Source of the DNA: DMER64 sp964554535 | GTDB lineage: Bacteria; Bacteroidota; Bacteroidia; Bacteroidales; UBA932 | Direction of reading: 5' to 3' | Assembly (NCBI GenBank): GCA_964554535.1 | Contig: CAZKPB010000010.1 | Span: forward strand, 19,636-83,635 | Length of the DNA: 64,000 nt | Shown: positions 43,660-52,413 of the stretch, piece by piece | How the letters are laid out: every line of letters starts with the position of its first letter | Numbering within the stretch: the first letter of the stretch is position 1 | Notes under the pieces: model-generated | The model's input: the letters and a program-made list of their open reading frames with translations, nothing else | What the model was told of the DNA's origin: nothing | The model's database searches: none | Program-made: the position numbers and the translations under genes

Positions 43660-44159
43660 TTCCCGTTCCCCTTTATGGTGTCGTCAATATACCGGTTAAT
43701 CAGTTCGGTCTGGTCCTCAGGGGCAGCCAACTTATCTTTCAATATTTTTTCCGCCACTTCCACAGACAGCAACGCCACGTACGAGCGGATTTCCTGCAAC
43801 ATGGCCTCCCGCTCGGCCTGGGCCTGCAGGCGTGACTGTTCCAGAATTTTACGACCTTCTTCTTGCGCGGCACTGCGGGCCTCGTCCAACAATTGGGTGC
43901 GCATCTGGGCAGTCCGGGCAATGACCTCGGACTGCTGGCGCTGCGCCTCTTCCACTAATTGATCCGACTGCTGCTTGAGGGTGGCCAGAAGTTCCCTTGC
44001 CTTGGCGGCTTCTTCCAAAGACCTGTCTATCCGCTCTTTACGTCGCTCCACCATTCCCGTGATTACAGGCCAGCCGAATTTGGCCAGCACAAAAAACAGG
44101 ATGGCAAACGACACAAGCATCCAGAACAACAGTCCGGAATCAGGAATCATCAAGTCCAT
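43656..44159 (-). CDS. atpF: ATP synthase Fo b subunit
   Basis: A 167-residue peripheral stalk subunit: one N-terminal membrane segment (LLFWMLVSFAILFFVLAKFGW, about 9-28) followed by a long charged helix rich in Glu, Gln and Arg that forms the stator coiled coil. Lies ten bases after atpE. Confidence 0.94.
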   Translation of the reverse strand: MDLMIPDSGLLFWMLVSFAILFFVLAKFGWPVITGMVERRKERIDRSLEEAAKARELLATLKQQSDQLVEEAQRQQSEVIARTAQMRTQLLDEARSAAQEEGRKILEQSRLQAQAEREAMLQEIRSYVALLSVEVAEKILKDKLAAPEDQTELINRYIDDTIKGNGK

Positions 44160-44168
44160 GACTACAGG

Positions 44169-44423
44169 CTAAAGAGCTACCAGCAGGCAGACAATAATGG
44201 CAAATAGGGATACCCCTTCTATCAAGGCCCCGATAATAATCATGGACATACGCACGTTGTCCGCCGCCTCGGGTTGACGGGCAATCGCTTCCATGGCGGA
44301 AGCTCCGATTTTTCCTATACCCATAGCCGCACCAACGACTACGATAGCAGCTGCCAATACGGCACCCATTTTTGCAAATGCCGCGGTATCCACCGCTGCC
44401 TGTAAAACTGTAAAAAGTAACAT
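44169..44423 (-). CDS. atpE: ATP synthase Fo c subunit (proteolipid)
   Basis: An 84-residue two-helix hairpin protein. The loop is ARQPEAADN, and the ion-carrying Glu is in the second helix (GALIEGVSLF). The Glu is followed by Gly rather than Ser/Thr, and no Gln is found at the matching place in helix one, so the sodium-binding signature is not present and proton coupling is more likely. About ten c subunits form the rotor ring. Confidence 0.95.
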   Translation of the reverse strand: MLLFTVLQAAVDTAAFAKMGAVLAAAIVVVGAAMGIGKIGASAMEAIARQPEAADNVRMSMIIIGALIEGVSLFAIIVCLLVAL

Positions 44424-44441
44424 ACTGTTGATTTTTAATAA

Positions 44442-45542
44442 TTATTTAGTTTCTAATTGTTTTTCTTTTTTATGATGCTCCGGCCGGGACATACCAATGA
44501 AGACGGCAGAAAGCATAGTAAACACGTACGCCTGGATATAGGCCACCAGAATTTCCAGACAGAGCATAAACAGAGAGAACAGCACGGATACAAGGGTCAT
44601 GGAACCGTTCACAACCGGTCCTAAAGCGGCCGTCAGGAAAATAAGACAGGTTAATGCCAATACCACACAATGTCCGGCAAAAATATTGGCAAACAGACGA
44701 ATCAGCAGGGCCATGGGTTTGGTGAACAGCCCAAAAAACTCAATGATCTGCATAATGGGAATAGGAGCCTTCAAAAATACCGGCACATCCGGCCATAAGA
44801 TATCTTTCCAGTACGCCCGGTTGCCAAACACGTTCACTGCAATGAAAGTGGCCAGGGCCAGCACCAGCGTGACGGAAATGTTGCCCGTCAAATTGGCTCC
44901 GCCGGGCATCAGCGGTACCAGACCCAGCACGTTATTGATAAAGATAAAGAAAAAGGCCGTGAGCAGGTACGGGGCATATCTCTTGTAATCATTTCCAATG
45001 CAGGGCTTGATTACAGAATCGTTAACATCCATCACAAACAGCTCTATAAAGCCCTTGAACCCGGTAGGCACGGCATCGGGATTCCCTTCCCGTTCTTTTT
45101 TCCGATACCATTTGGCCATTCCCAGCACCATCCAGATAAGCAGGCCGCAGGAAAAAAACAGGGCCACCACGTCTTTTGTCAGCGAAATGTCAAACGGCCG
45201 CACTTCCTGCCCCGCCGCATTCTTTTCCACCACCTTTCCGGCACTGATGCCTTCCGTGGCATAATAGAATTCCTTATATTGGGGCGCGTGTTCCAGTTGG
45301 CTTGACATAAACACAAACCAGCCCCGCTCACTGCTGTGCACAATAACGGGCAGCGGTACCGTCACGTGGTGTTCCCCAATGGAGAACAAATGCCACTGGT
45401 ACGAGTCCTTCAAGTGCCCCAGCATAATCTCCTTCACGTCCAGGGCGGGCCGTTCCTTCCGCGGCTTGCCGCAAAGCGACACAGGCCACAGCAGGCACAG
45501 CAGGCACAAGATCCCTGTCACTTGTATCAGTTTACGCTTCAT
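44442..45542 (-). CDS. atpB: ATP synthase Fo a subunit, with N-terminal periplasmic extension
   Basis: A 366-residue stator channel subunit. The C-terminal membrane part contains the essential Arg in KPMALLIRLFANIFAGH and FVMDVNDSVIKPCIG. In front of it lies an extra region of about 130 residues that begins with a signal-like sequence (MKRKLIQVTGILCLLCLLWPVSL) and a soluble beta-rich stretch (HVTVPLPVIVHSSERGWFVF). Such extended a subunits are known in Bacteroidetes. The start lies inside the end of the preceding small membrane protein gene (11-base overlap). Confidence 0.94.
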   Translation of the reverse strand: MKRKLIQVTGILCLLCLLWPVSLCGKPRKERPALDVKEIMLGHLKDSYQWHLFSIGEHHVTVPLPVIVHSSERGWFVFMSSQLEHAPQYKEFYYATEGISAGKVVEKNAAGQEVRPFDISLTKDVVALFFSCGLLIWMVLGMAKWYRKKEREGNPDAVPTGFKGFIELFVMDVNDSVIKPCIGNDYKRYAPYLLTAFFFIFINNVLGLVPLMPGGANLTGNISVTLVLALATFIAVNVFGNRAYWKDILWPDVPVFLKAPIPIMQIIEFFGLFTKPMALLIRLFANIFAGHCVVLALTCLIFLTAALGPVVNGSMTLVSVLFSLFMLCLEILVAYIQAYVFTMLSAVFIGMSRPEHHKKEKQLETK

Positions 45543-45951
45543 TTTGAGGTATCTCTTTTTTTGTCACTTTAGCTATAAAAGACAATTCCAGCGTACTGAA
45601 CACAATATACAATATCATAAATGAAAGCAGGAAAGACAATTTGGGAGGATCGGACAACACCAGCATCAACACCAGTACCAGAATGACAATCACCCAGCGA
45701 ATGAGGCGCTGGATAAGCAGGGTGTTCAATACATTCTGTTTATGGTCCCCTCCGCGCACAAAGAGCAGGACCTGCGCCCAACCCATCAAATACAAAAAAG
45801 CCGGGATGACAGGATACAGCCCGAACCACCAGCCTTCCAGCGCATAATACATCACACAACCCCAGGCGCCGCCCACAAGCAGCATCACCACAAAGAGGGT
45901 GACCAGAAACTGGGTACAGCATTTCTTAATTGTAGTCTTCATTTTTTCCAT
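45532..45951 (-). CDS. Small membrane protein in the ATP synthase operon (AtpI-like position)
   Basis: A 139-residue protein with four predicted membrane helices (FLVTLFVVMLLVGGAWG, YPVIPAFLYLMGWAQVLLFV, LIRWVIVILVLVLMLVL, LSFMILYIVFSTLELSFIA) and short basic ends. It sits between atpC and atpB and overlaps atpB. Position and topology suggest an AtpI/Atp1-like assembly factor for the c ring, but I see no sequence motif that proves it. ATG 45951 (MEKMKTT) follows the atpC stop by one base; ATG 45942 is an alternative. Confidence 0.75.
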   Translation of the reverse strand: MEKMKTTIKKCCTQFLVTLFVVMLLVGGAWGCVMYYALEGWWFGLYPVIPAFLYLMGWAQVLLFVRGGDHKQNVLNTLLIQRLIRWVIVILVLVLMLVLSDPPKLSFLLSFMILYIVFSTLELSFIAKVTKKEIPQNEA

Positions 45952-45952
45952 A

Positions 45953-46216
45953 TTAATCTTTTCTGGGTTGCGACACACAAGCGTGTATCCGGTTATTTGC
46001 AATTTGCACAAACCCATCGTGTATGGGAATGCTTCCTTCTCCCACCGACCCTTTGTACGAGATGCATCCGGTGACCAGCGCGGAAATAAGCGGCACGTGA
46101 TCCTTCAATACGGCAAACGGAGCCTGCATCCCCGGAAAGCGAATAATATCCACATACCCTTCCAGCAGGATCTTTTCCGGAGAAATAATTTGTACGTATA
46201 TGGGTGACTGCTCCAT
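45953..46216 (-). CDS. atpC: ATP synthase F1 epsilon subunit, short form
   Basis: An 87-residue protein made only of the N-terminal beta-sandwich: YVQIISPEKILLEGYVDIIRFPG and FAVLKDHVPLISAL. The C-terminal two-helix domain of about 50 residues, which can block rotation in other bacteria, is absent; this is usual in Bacteroidetes. Lies five bases after atpD. Confidence 0.93.
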   Translation of the reverse strand: MEQSPIYVQIISPEKILLEGYVDIIRFPGMQAPFAVLKDHVPLISALVTGCISYKGSVGEGSIPIHDGFVQIANNRIHACVSQPRKD

Positions 46217-46221
46217 AGTAT

Positions 46222-47739
46222 TTATTTGGCCCCGGCCTGTGAAAGAATCTTTTTGCCCTTTTCAATGGCTTCTTCCAAAGTACCCACGTTAAGGAAAGCG
46301 CTTTCCGGCAGGTAGTCCACCTCGCCGTCCATAATCCGGTTAAAGCCGCTGATGCAGTCTTCTATGTTCACCATTACGCCCTTTACCCCGGTAAACTGTT
46401 CGGCCACGGTAAAAGGTTGCGACAGGAAACGCTGCACACGCCGCGCGCGGTTGACGGTGGTCCTGTCCGCGTCCGACAACTCTTCCATTCCCAAGATGGA
46501 AATAATATCCTGCAACTCTTTGTTGCGCTGCAATATCTGTTTTACCCGCTGGGCGGTATCGTAATGCGACTGGCCCACTACCAGCGGGTCCAGGATGCGG
46601 CTGGTGGAGTCCAGCGGGTCCACCGCCGGATAAATCCCCAACTCGGTAATTTTACGGGAAAGCACGGTAGTGGCATCCAAGTGACTGAAGGTGGTGGCCG
46701 GCGCAGGGTCGGTCAAGTCATCGGCCGGTACGTACACCGCCTGTACCGAGGTGATGGAGCCGCTCTTGGTAGAGGTGATGCGTTCCTGCATGGTCCCCAT
46801 TTCCGTGGCCAGCGTGGGCTGGTACCCCACTGCAGAAGGCATTCGTCCCAGCAGAGCCGAGACTTCCGAGCCTGCCTGGGTAAAGCGGAAAATATTGTCA
46901 ATGAAAAGCAGAATGTCCTTGACCTCGCCGCTGTCGCGCACCGACTCGGCCACGGTAAGGCCGCTCAGCGCCACGGAAGACCTTGCCCCGGGGGGTTCGT
47001 TCATCTGCCCGAACACCAGCGCTATCTGCGATTTGGCCACCTGGTCGTAATCCACTTTGGACAAGTCCCATTGACCTTCTTCCATACTCTTTAAAAACGC
47101 ATCCCCGTAACGAACCACTCCGGATTCCAGCATCTCACGCAACAAGTCGTTGCCCTCGCGGGTACGTTCCCCCACTCCGGAAAATACGGAAAAACCGTGG
47201 TGTTTTTTGGCAATGTTGTTGATCATTTCCATAATCAACACCGTCTTGCCCACACCGGCACCTCCAAACAACCCGATCTTTCCTCCCTTGAGGTAAGGCT
47301 CCAGCAGGTCTATGACCTTGATACCGGTGTACAGCACTTCGCTGGAAGTGGTGAGGTCCTCGAATTTGGGCGGTTTGCGGTGAATGGGCTGCGCCCCCCG
47401 CGTCTTGTCCAACGGCTTCATACCGTCAATGGCGTCTCCGGTCACATTCATCAGACGACCGCGCACCTGCACTCCCGAAGGCATGGTAATGGGAGAACCC
47501 GTAACCGCCACGGCCATTCCGCGCGACAACCCGTCCGTGGAATCCATAGCCACGGTACGCACCGTGTTCTCTCCTATATGTTGTTGCACCTCAATGATTA
47601 ACTTGCGGCCGTCCCGCCGTGTGATTTCCAGGGCATCGTGAATGGCAGGCAACACCAGACGTTCCCCTTCCGGGGCCGAAAAAGCCACATCTACCACTGG
47701 TCCAATTATTTGCGATACAGCACCTGTTATTTGGGTCAT
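46222..47739 (-). CDS. atpD: ATP synthase F1 beta subunit
   Basis: A 505-residue catalytic subunit. The P-loop GGAGVGKTVLIMEMINN, the catalytic-Glu segment GVGERTREGNDL and ALSGLTVAESVRD are present; DP motifs such as VDPLDSTSR are intact. First gene of the operon atpD-C-x-B-E-F-H-A-G, an order in which beta/epsilon lead rather than trail, as in other Bacteroidales. Confidence 0.97.
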   Translation of the reverse strand: MTQITGAVSQIIGPVVDVAFSAPEGERLVLPAIHDALEITRRDGRKLIIEVQQHIGENTVRTVAMDSTDGLSRGMAVAVTGSPITMPSGVQVRGRLMNVTGDAIDGMKPLDKTRGAQPIHRKPPKFEDLTTSSEVLYTGIKVIDLLEPYLKGGKIGLFGGAGVGKTVLIMEMINNIAKKHHGFSVFSGVGERTREGNDLLREMLESGVVRYGDAFLKSMEEGQWDLSKVDYDQVAKSQIALVFGQMNEPPGARSSVALSGLTVAESVRDSGEVKDILLFIDNIFRFTQAGSEVSALLGRMPSAVGYQPTLATEMGTMQERITSTKSGSITSVQAVYVPADDLTDPAPATTFSHLDATTVLSRKITELGIYPAVDPLDSTSRILDPLVVGQSHYDTAQRVKQILQRNKELQDIISILGMEELSDADRTTVNRARRVQRFLSQPFTVAEQFTGVKGVMVNIEDCISGFNRIMDGEVDYLPESAFLNVGTLEEAIEKGKKILSQAGAK

Positions 47740-47764
47740 ACGTATACTTATTTATAATAGGCCG

Positions 47765-47772
47765 CAAAGGTA
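47765..47772 (-). promoter_or_regulatory. -7 promoter element for the ATP synthase operon
   Basis: On the minus strand TACCTTTG, 25 bases before the atpD ATG. Just upstream, CTACC (47781-47785) and GGTAG (47792-47796) form a short inverted repeat between the divergent atpD and parE promoters. Confidence 0.6.
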
Positions 47773-47832
47773 TAAAAAAACTACCTCATTTGGTAGCCGA
47801 AAAATCGCGGATTCATTTCTAAAAGATTTTTC

Positions 47833-47840
47833 TATCTTTG
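47833..47840 (+). promoter_or_regulatory. -7 promoter element for parE-parC
   Basis: TATCTTTG fits TAnnTTTG and ends only seven bases before the parE ATG, so the mRNA leader would be very short or missing. No clear -33 TTTG is seen. Confidence 0.6.
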
Positions 47841-47847
47841 TCCACCT

Positions 47848-49692
47848 ATGCCAAATCCAACCAATACTTACACAGAAGATGATATACAAACCCTCAAGTG
47901 GAACCTGCACATAAGGTTACGCCCGGGAATGTATGTGGGAAAACTGGGCGACGGAAGCACTCCGGAAGACGCCCTGTACGTGATGCTAAAAGAAGTCATT
48001 GACAACTCCATTGACGAGTTTGCCATGGGAGTGGGCAAAAGTATCATCATATCAGTATCGGACGACCAGGTGAGCGTGCGCGACTACGGCCGAGGCATCC
48101 CTTTGGGAAAACTCATCCAGTGCGCCTCGGATATCAATACCGGCGGCAAGTATGACAGCAAATCGTTTCAAAAAGCCGTAGGCCTCAACGGAGTCGGGCT
48201 CAAGGCCGTCAATGCGCTTTCCAGTCGGTTCTACATAGAGTCGGTCCGCGAGGGCAAATGCTATCACGGGTTGTTCTCGGCCGGAGAATTGTTGGAAGAG
48301 GGGGGTGAAGACACCGACCAGAAGAACGGTACCTTTGTATGTTTTACCCCGGACAACACCCTGTTCCCCGATTTCCATTACAATATGGAGATTGTGGAAC
48401 AGATGATCAAGCACTATACCTATGTTAATGTAGGGCTCAAGTTGCAATTTAACGGAGTGGACTACACGTCTAAAAACGGGTTGCTGGACCTGCTCAACGA
48501 CACCATCTCGGAAGAGCCGCTCTATTCACCTATTCACCTGAAAGGTAATGACATAGAAGTGGTCTTCACCCATTCCAACGATACCGGCGAAAGCATTGTC
48601 TCTTTTGCCAACGGCCAGAACACCTCGCAGGGAGGCAGCCATCTGTCGGCCTTCCGTATGGCGGTGGCAAAAACCATCAAGGAATTCTACAAGCGCGACT
48701 TTGACTCGGCCGATATCCGCCAGTCCATTGTGGGGGCCATAAGCATCCGTATTGTGGAACCCACCTTTGCCAACCAGACCAAGACCCTGCTGGATTCCAA
48801 ATATATGGATGCCAAGGGAGGCGTCACCCTGCAAAGCTACATCGGTGATTTTGTGGGAGAACAACTGGACAATTACCTGCACAAGCACCCTTCCACCGCC
48901 GACATCCTGCTCAAGAAAATCCAGGAGAGTGAGAAAGAGCGCAAGGCGGTCAACGTCATCCGCAAGAAAGCCAAAGAGAACGCCAAGAAAATAAGCCTGC
49001 ATAACAAAAAGCTGCGCGACTGCCGCATACACCTCACCGATATGGCCAAGGACGCGGAACGGGCCGAGCAGTCTTCCATTTTCATTACCGAGGGGGACTC
49101 AGCCAGCGGTTCCATCACCAAGAGCCGCGACCCGCAGACCCAGGCCGTATTCAGCCTGCGCGGCAAACCGCTCAATGCAGTGGCCGTCAAAAAAGAAAAA
49201 GTCTACGCCAATGAGGAACTCTACCTGCTGCAGGCCGCCCTCAACATAGAAGAAGACCTGGACAACCTGCGCTACAACAAGGTCATCATTGCCACCGATG
49301 CCGATAGTGACGGAATGCACATCCGCCTGCTGCTGCTGAGTTATTTTTTAAAATACTGTCCCGAGTTGGTCCGCCAGGGACACGTATATATATTGCAGAC
49401 CCCTTTGTTTCGCGTACGCAACAAAAAAGAAACGCGGTACTGCTACACCGACCCGGAAAGGGAAAAAGCCATCAAGGACCTGGGGCCCTCCCCGGAAATC
49501 ACACGATTCAAAGGGTTGGGAGAAATTTCTCCGGACGAGTTTGTGGGTTTTATTGGAGAAAACATCCGGTTAGATACCGTACGCATAGACAAGGAAGACC
49601 GTATAGCCGACCTGCTGGAATTCTATATGAGTGAGAACAAACCCGAGCGGCGTGCCTTTATTGAAGAAAACCTCAGAATGACGGAGGAATAA
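47848..49692 (+). CDS. parE: DNA topoisomerase IV subunit B
   Basis: A 614-residue ATPase subunit. The GHKL ATP site is visible in LKEVIDNSIDEFAMG, VRDYGRGIPLG and AVGLNGVGLKAVNALS. The TOPRIM domain has ITEGDSASGSI and IATDADSDGMHIRLLLL. It lacks the insertion seen in some GyrB proteins and pairs with parC five bases downstream, so topoisomerase IV is preferred over gyrase. Confidence 0.92.
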   Translation: MPNPTNTYTEDDIQTLKWNLHIRLRPGMYVGKLGDGSTPEDALYVMLKEVIDNSIDEFAMGVGKSIIISVSDDQVSVRDYGRGIPLGKLIQCASDINTGGKYDSKSFQKAVGLNGVGLKAVNALSSRFYIESVREGKCYHGLFSAGELLEEGGEDTDQKNGTFVCFTPDNTLFPDFHYNMEIVEQMIKHYTYVNVGLKLQFNGVDYTSKNGLLDLLNDTISEEPLYSPIHLKGNDIEVVFTHSNDTGESIVSFANGQNTSQGGSHLSAFRMAVAKTIKEFYKRDFDSADIRQSIVGAISIRIVEPTFANQTKTLLDSKYMDAKGGVTLQSYIGDFVGEQLDNYLHKHPSTADILLKKIQESEKERKAVNVIRKKAKENAKKISLHNKKLRDCRIHLTDMAKDAERAEQSSIFITEGDSASGSITKSRDPQTQAVFSLRGKPLNAVAVKKEKVYANEELYLLQAALNIEEDLDNLRYNKVIIATDADSDGMHIRLLLLSYFLKYCPELVRQGHVYILQTPLFRVRNKKETRYCYTDPEREKAIKDLGPSPEITRFKGLGEISPDEFVGFIGENIRLDTVRIDKEDRIADLLEFYMSENKPERRAFIEENLRMTEE

Positions 49693-49696
49693 GCAT

Positions 49697-52399
49697 ATGA
49701 TGAGTGAAGATCAAATCAAGTACCTGAAAATCACAGGAGAGGAGGGTGATAAGAAATACCGTCTGACCGGGATGTATAAAGACTGGTACCTGGAGTATGC
49801 CTCGGCCGTCAACCTGAGCCGCGCCATTCCCCACCTGGCCGACGGCCTGAAACCGGTACAGCGGCGTATCCTCCACTCTATGAAGCGGATGGATGACGGC
49901 CGTTACAACAAGGTAGCCAACATCATTGGACACACCATGCAGTTTCACCCGCACGGGGACGCTTCCATCGGAGACGCCCTGGTCCAGCTGGGTCAAAAAG
50001 AACTGCTGATAGACACTCAGGGAAACTGGGGCAATATCCTTACCGGAGACGATGCGGCCGCCCCCCGTTATATAGAGGCCCGTTTGAGTAAATTCGCTTT
50101 GGAAGTGGTTTTCAACAACAAGATTACCCAGTGGATGCCCTCTTATGACGGCCGTAACCAAGAGCCCGTAGCTTTTCCCATAAAATTTCCCCTGTTGCTG
50201 GCACAAGGCACCAACGGCATTGGGGTAGGTATGGCGGTAAAAGTGATGCCCCACAATTTCAACGAATTGATTGACGCCTCCATTGCCCACCTTAAAGACG
50301 AGCCCTTTCAGTTATTGCCCGACTTCCCCACCGGCGGGATGGCCGACTGCACCAACTACAACAGCGGCATCAGCGGCGGGCGCATCAAAATCCGCTCCCA
50401 TATCAGCAAAGTGGACAAAAAAACGCTGGTCATTTCCGACATTCCCTACGGGCAGACCACCGATACCCTTATCCAGTCCATCATTGCCGCCAACGACAAC
50501 GGCAAAATCAAAATCAGCAAGATAGACGACAACACGGCAGCCGCAGTGGAAATTGTCATTCATCTGGCCAAGGACGTATCACCGGACAAGACCATTGACG
50601 CCCTCTATGCCTTCACCGCCTGCGAATCTTCCATTTCTCCCAATGCCTGTGTCATAACCAACAACAAACCCGTAGTAATGGGCGTGGAAGAAATCCTGCG
50701 TTTCAACACGGACCGTACCCGCGACCTGCTGGGGCAAGAGTTGGATATCCGGCTGGACGAGCTGGAACGCGACTGGCACTTCAGTTCCCTGGAGAAAATC
50801 TTCTTTGAAGAAAAAATCTACCGCCTGCTGGAAAACGACGCCCGTACCTGGGAGGCCCAGTTAAAAGAGATTCTGACCGCCCTGCTGGCTTTCCAGAACC
50901 TCCTGCACCGTCCCGTCACGGCCGAGGATGTAGACAAGTTAGTGGAAAAACCCGTCCGCAAAATTTCCAAGTTTGACCTTAAGAAGGCCAACGAACACAT
51001 AAAGGCCCTGGAAGCCGAGAGAGAACAAGTCCTCTACAACAAGGCCCACCTGACCGAATACACCATCAGCTATTTCACGGGCCTCAAGGAAAAATACGGT
51101 GACAAGTACCCCCGCCGCACGGAAATCATCGGCTTTGAAAACATTGTGGCCGCCAAGGTGGCCATCACCAACGCCAAACTCTATATCAACCGTGCCGAGG
51201 GCTTTGTGGGAACCGACCTCAAGAAAGATGAAAACGCCGAGTACGTCTGCGACTGCTCCGACCTGGACGAGGTCATTGTCTTCCTCAAGGACGGCACCTA
51301 CCGCATCTGCAAAGTGACCGACAAAGCCTTTATGGGCAAGGACATCCTATATGCAGCCATCTTCAAGAAAAAAGACAGTCGCACCATCTATAACGCCGCT
51401 TACCGCGACGGCCGCTCCGGAGCGGTGTACGTAAAACGTTTTGCCGTTGACGGGGTGACCCGAGACAAAGACTACAACCTCACCCAGGGCAAGGAAGGCT
51501 CCCACCTGCTGTGGTTCACCGCCAATGCCAACGGCGAGGCGGAAGTGGTCAAAGTATACCTCAAGCCCCGGCCCAAACTCAAGAAATTGATAGTGGAATA
51601 TTCCTTTGCCAACCTGCCCATCAAAGGGCGGAGCAGCAAGGGCAATCTGCTCACCCGCTACCCCATTCAGAAAATCGCCCTCAAAGAACGCGGGGTAGCC
51701 ACGTTTGGCGGACAACAAATCTGGTTTGACGCCGACATCCAACGCCTCAACACAGACCAACGCGGGGTATTGCTGGGTGAATTTGCTGTCGGAGAACGTA
51801 TTCTGGCGGTAACGCGTGACGGTAAATTCTACACCACCAATTTTGACCTGAGCAACCGGTACCAGGAAGAGCTGGCCTTCATAGAAAAATACCGCGCGGA
51901 CCATATCTTTACCGCCATCTATTTTGAAGGCGGCCAAACTCGGGCATTTTACCTGAAACGGTTCCGTTTTGAACCATCGGACAATCAGCCCCTGTCATTT
52001 ATCGGTGACTCGGAAGGTTCTTACCTGGTAGCCGTAAGCGCCGACCGCTGGCCGCTGGTGCAGATTACCTTTGGCGGCAGACACCAGAACCGCCCCGCCG
52101 AGTTGATTGACGCGCAGGAATTCATTGCCGACAAGTCGTTCCGTGCCAAAGGTAAACGACTCACCACCTTTGAAGTGGACCAAATTGTCTTTGGCCAACC
52201 GTTGCAGAAAGAAGAAACGGAAAATGATTTTGAATGGGAAGGGGTGACCGATGACGTCCCCGACGGGGAAAACGCAGAAAACGCCGGCGAAGTGGACTCG
52301 GCCGACAACACGGAAAGTACGGCAAAAGACAAAGGAAAAGAAGAGGAAAACCCCATTGAATTTCACGACGAGGACGCCGTGCAGATGACTTTGCTGTAG
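49697..52399 (+). CDS. parC: DNA topoisomerase IV subunit A
   Basis: A 900-residue cleavage subunit. The active-site tyrosine is Y125 in AAAPRYIEARLS, preceded by LKPVQRRIL and HPHGDASIGDALV. A six-bladed-propeller-like C-terminal domain follows (about 520-830) without a clear GyrA box, then an acidic tail (about 845-900) rich in Glu, Asp and Asn. The call of ParC rather than GyrA rests on the missing GyrA box and pairing with parE. Confidence 0.91.
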   Translation: MMSEDQIKYLKITGEEGDKKYRLTGMYKDWYLEYASAVNLSRAIPHLADGLKPVQRRILHSMKRMDDGRYNKVANIIGHTMQFHPHGDASIGDALVQLGQKELLIDTQGNWGNILTGDDAAAPRYIEARLSKFALEVVFNNKITQWMPSYDGRNQEPVAFPIKFPLLLAQGTNGIGVGMAVKVMPHNFNELIDASIAHLKDEPFQLLPDFPTGGMADCTNYNSGISGGRIKIRSHISKVDKKTLVISDIPYGQTTDTLIQSIIAANDNGKIKISKIDDNTAAAVEIVIHLAKDVSPDKTIDALYAFTACESSISPNACVITNNKPVVMGVEEILRFNTDRTRDLLGQELDIRLDELERDWHFSSLEKIFFEEKIYRLLENDARTWEAQLKEILTALLAFQNLLHRPVTAEDVDKLVEKPVRKISKFDLKKANEHIKALEAEREQVLYNKAHLTEYTISYFTGLKEKYGDKYPRRTEIIGFENIVAAKVAITNAKLYINRAEGFVGTDLKKDENAEYVCDCSDLDEVIVFLKDGTYRICKVTDKAFMGKDILYAAIFKKKDSRTIYNAAYRDGRSGAVYVKRFAVDGVTRDKDYNLTQGKEGSHLLWFTANANGEAEVVKVYLKPRPKLKKLIVEYSFANLPIKGRSSKGNLLTRYPIQKIALKERGVATFGGQQIWFDADIQRLNTDQRGVLLGEFAVGERILAVTRDGKFYTTNFDLSNRYQEELAFIEKYRADHIFTAIYFEGGQTRAFYLKRFRFEPSDNQPLSFIGDSEGSYLVAVSADRWPLVQITFGGRHQNRPAELIDAQEFIADKSFRAKGKRLTTFEVDQIVFGQPLQKEETENDFEWEGVTDDVPDGENAENAGEVDSADNTESTAKDKGKEEENPIEFHDEDAVQMTLL

Positions 52400-52413
52400 A
52401 GCGGAACAGGGCG

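Noticed and set aside
44169..44423. Sodium-coupled c subunit
   Set aside because: The carboxylate is followed by Gly-Val and the matching Gln in helix one is missing, so the sodium signature is not met.
47773..47832. Regulatory inverted repeat CTACC...GGTAG between atpD and parE
   Set aside because: Five-base arms with a six-base loop can easily arise by chance; mentioned only with the atpD promoter.
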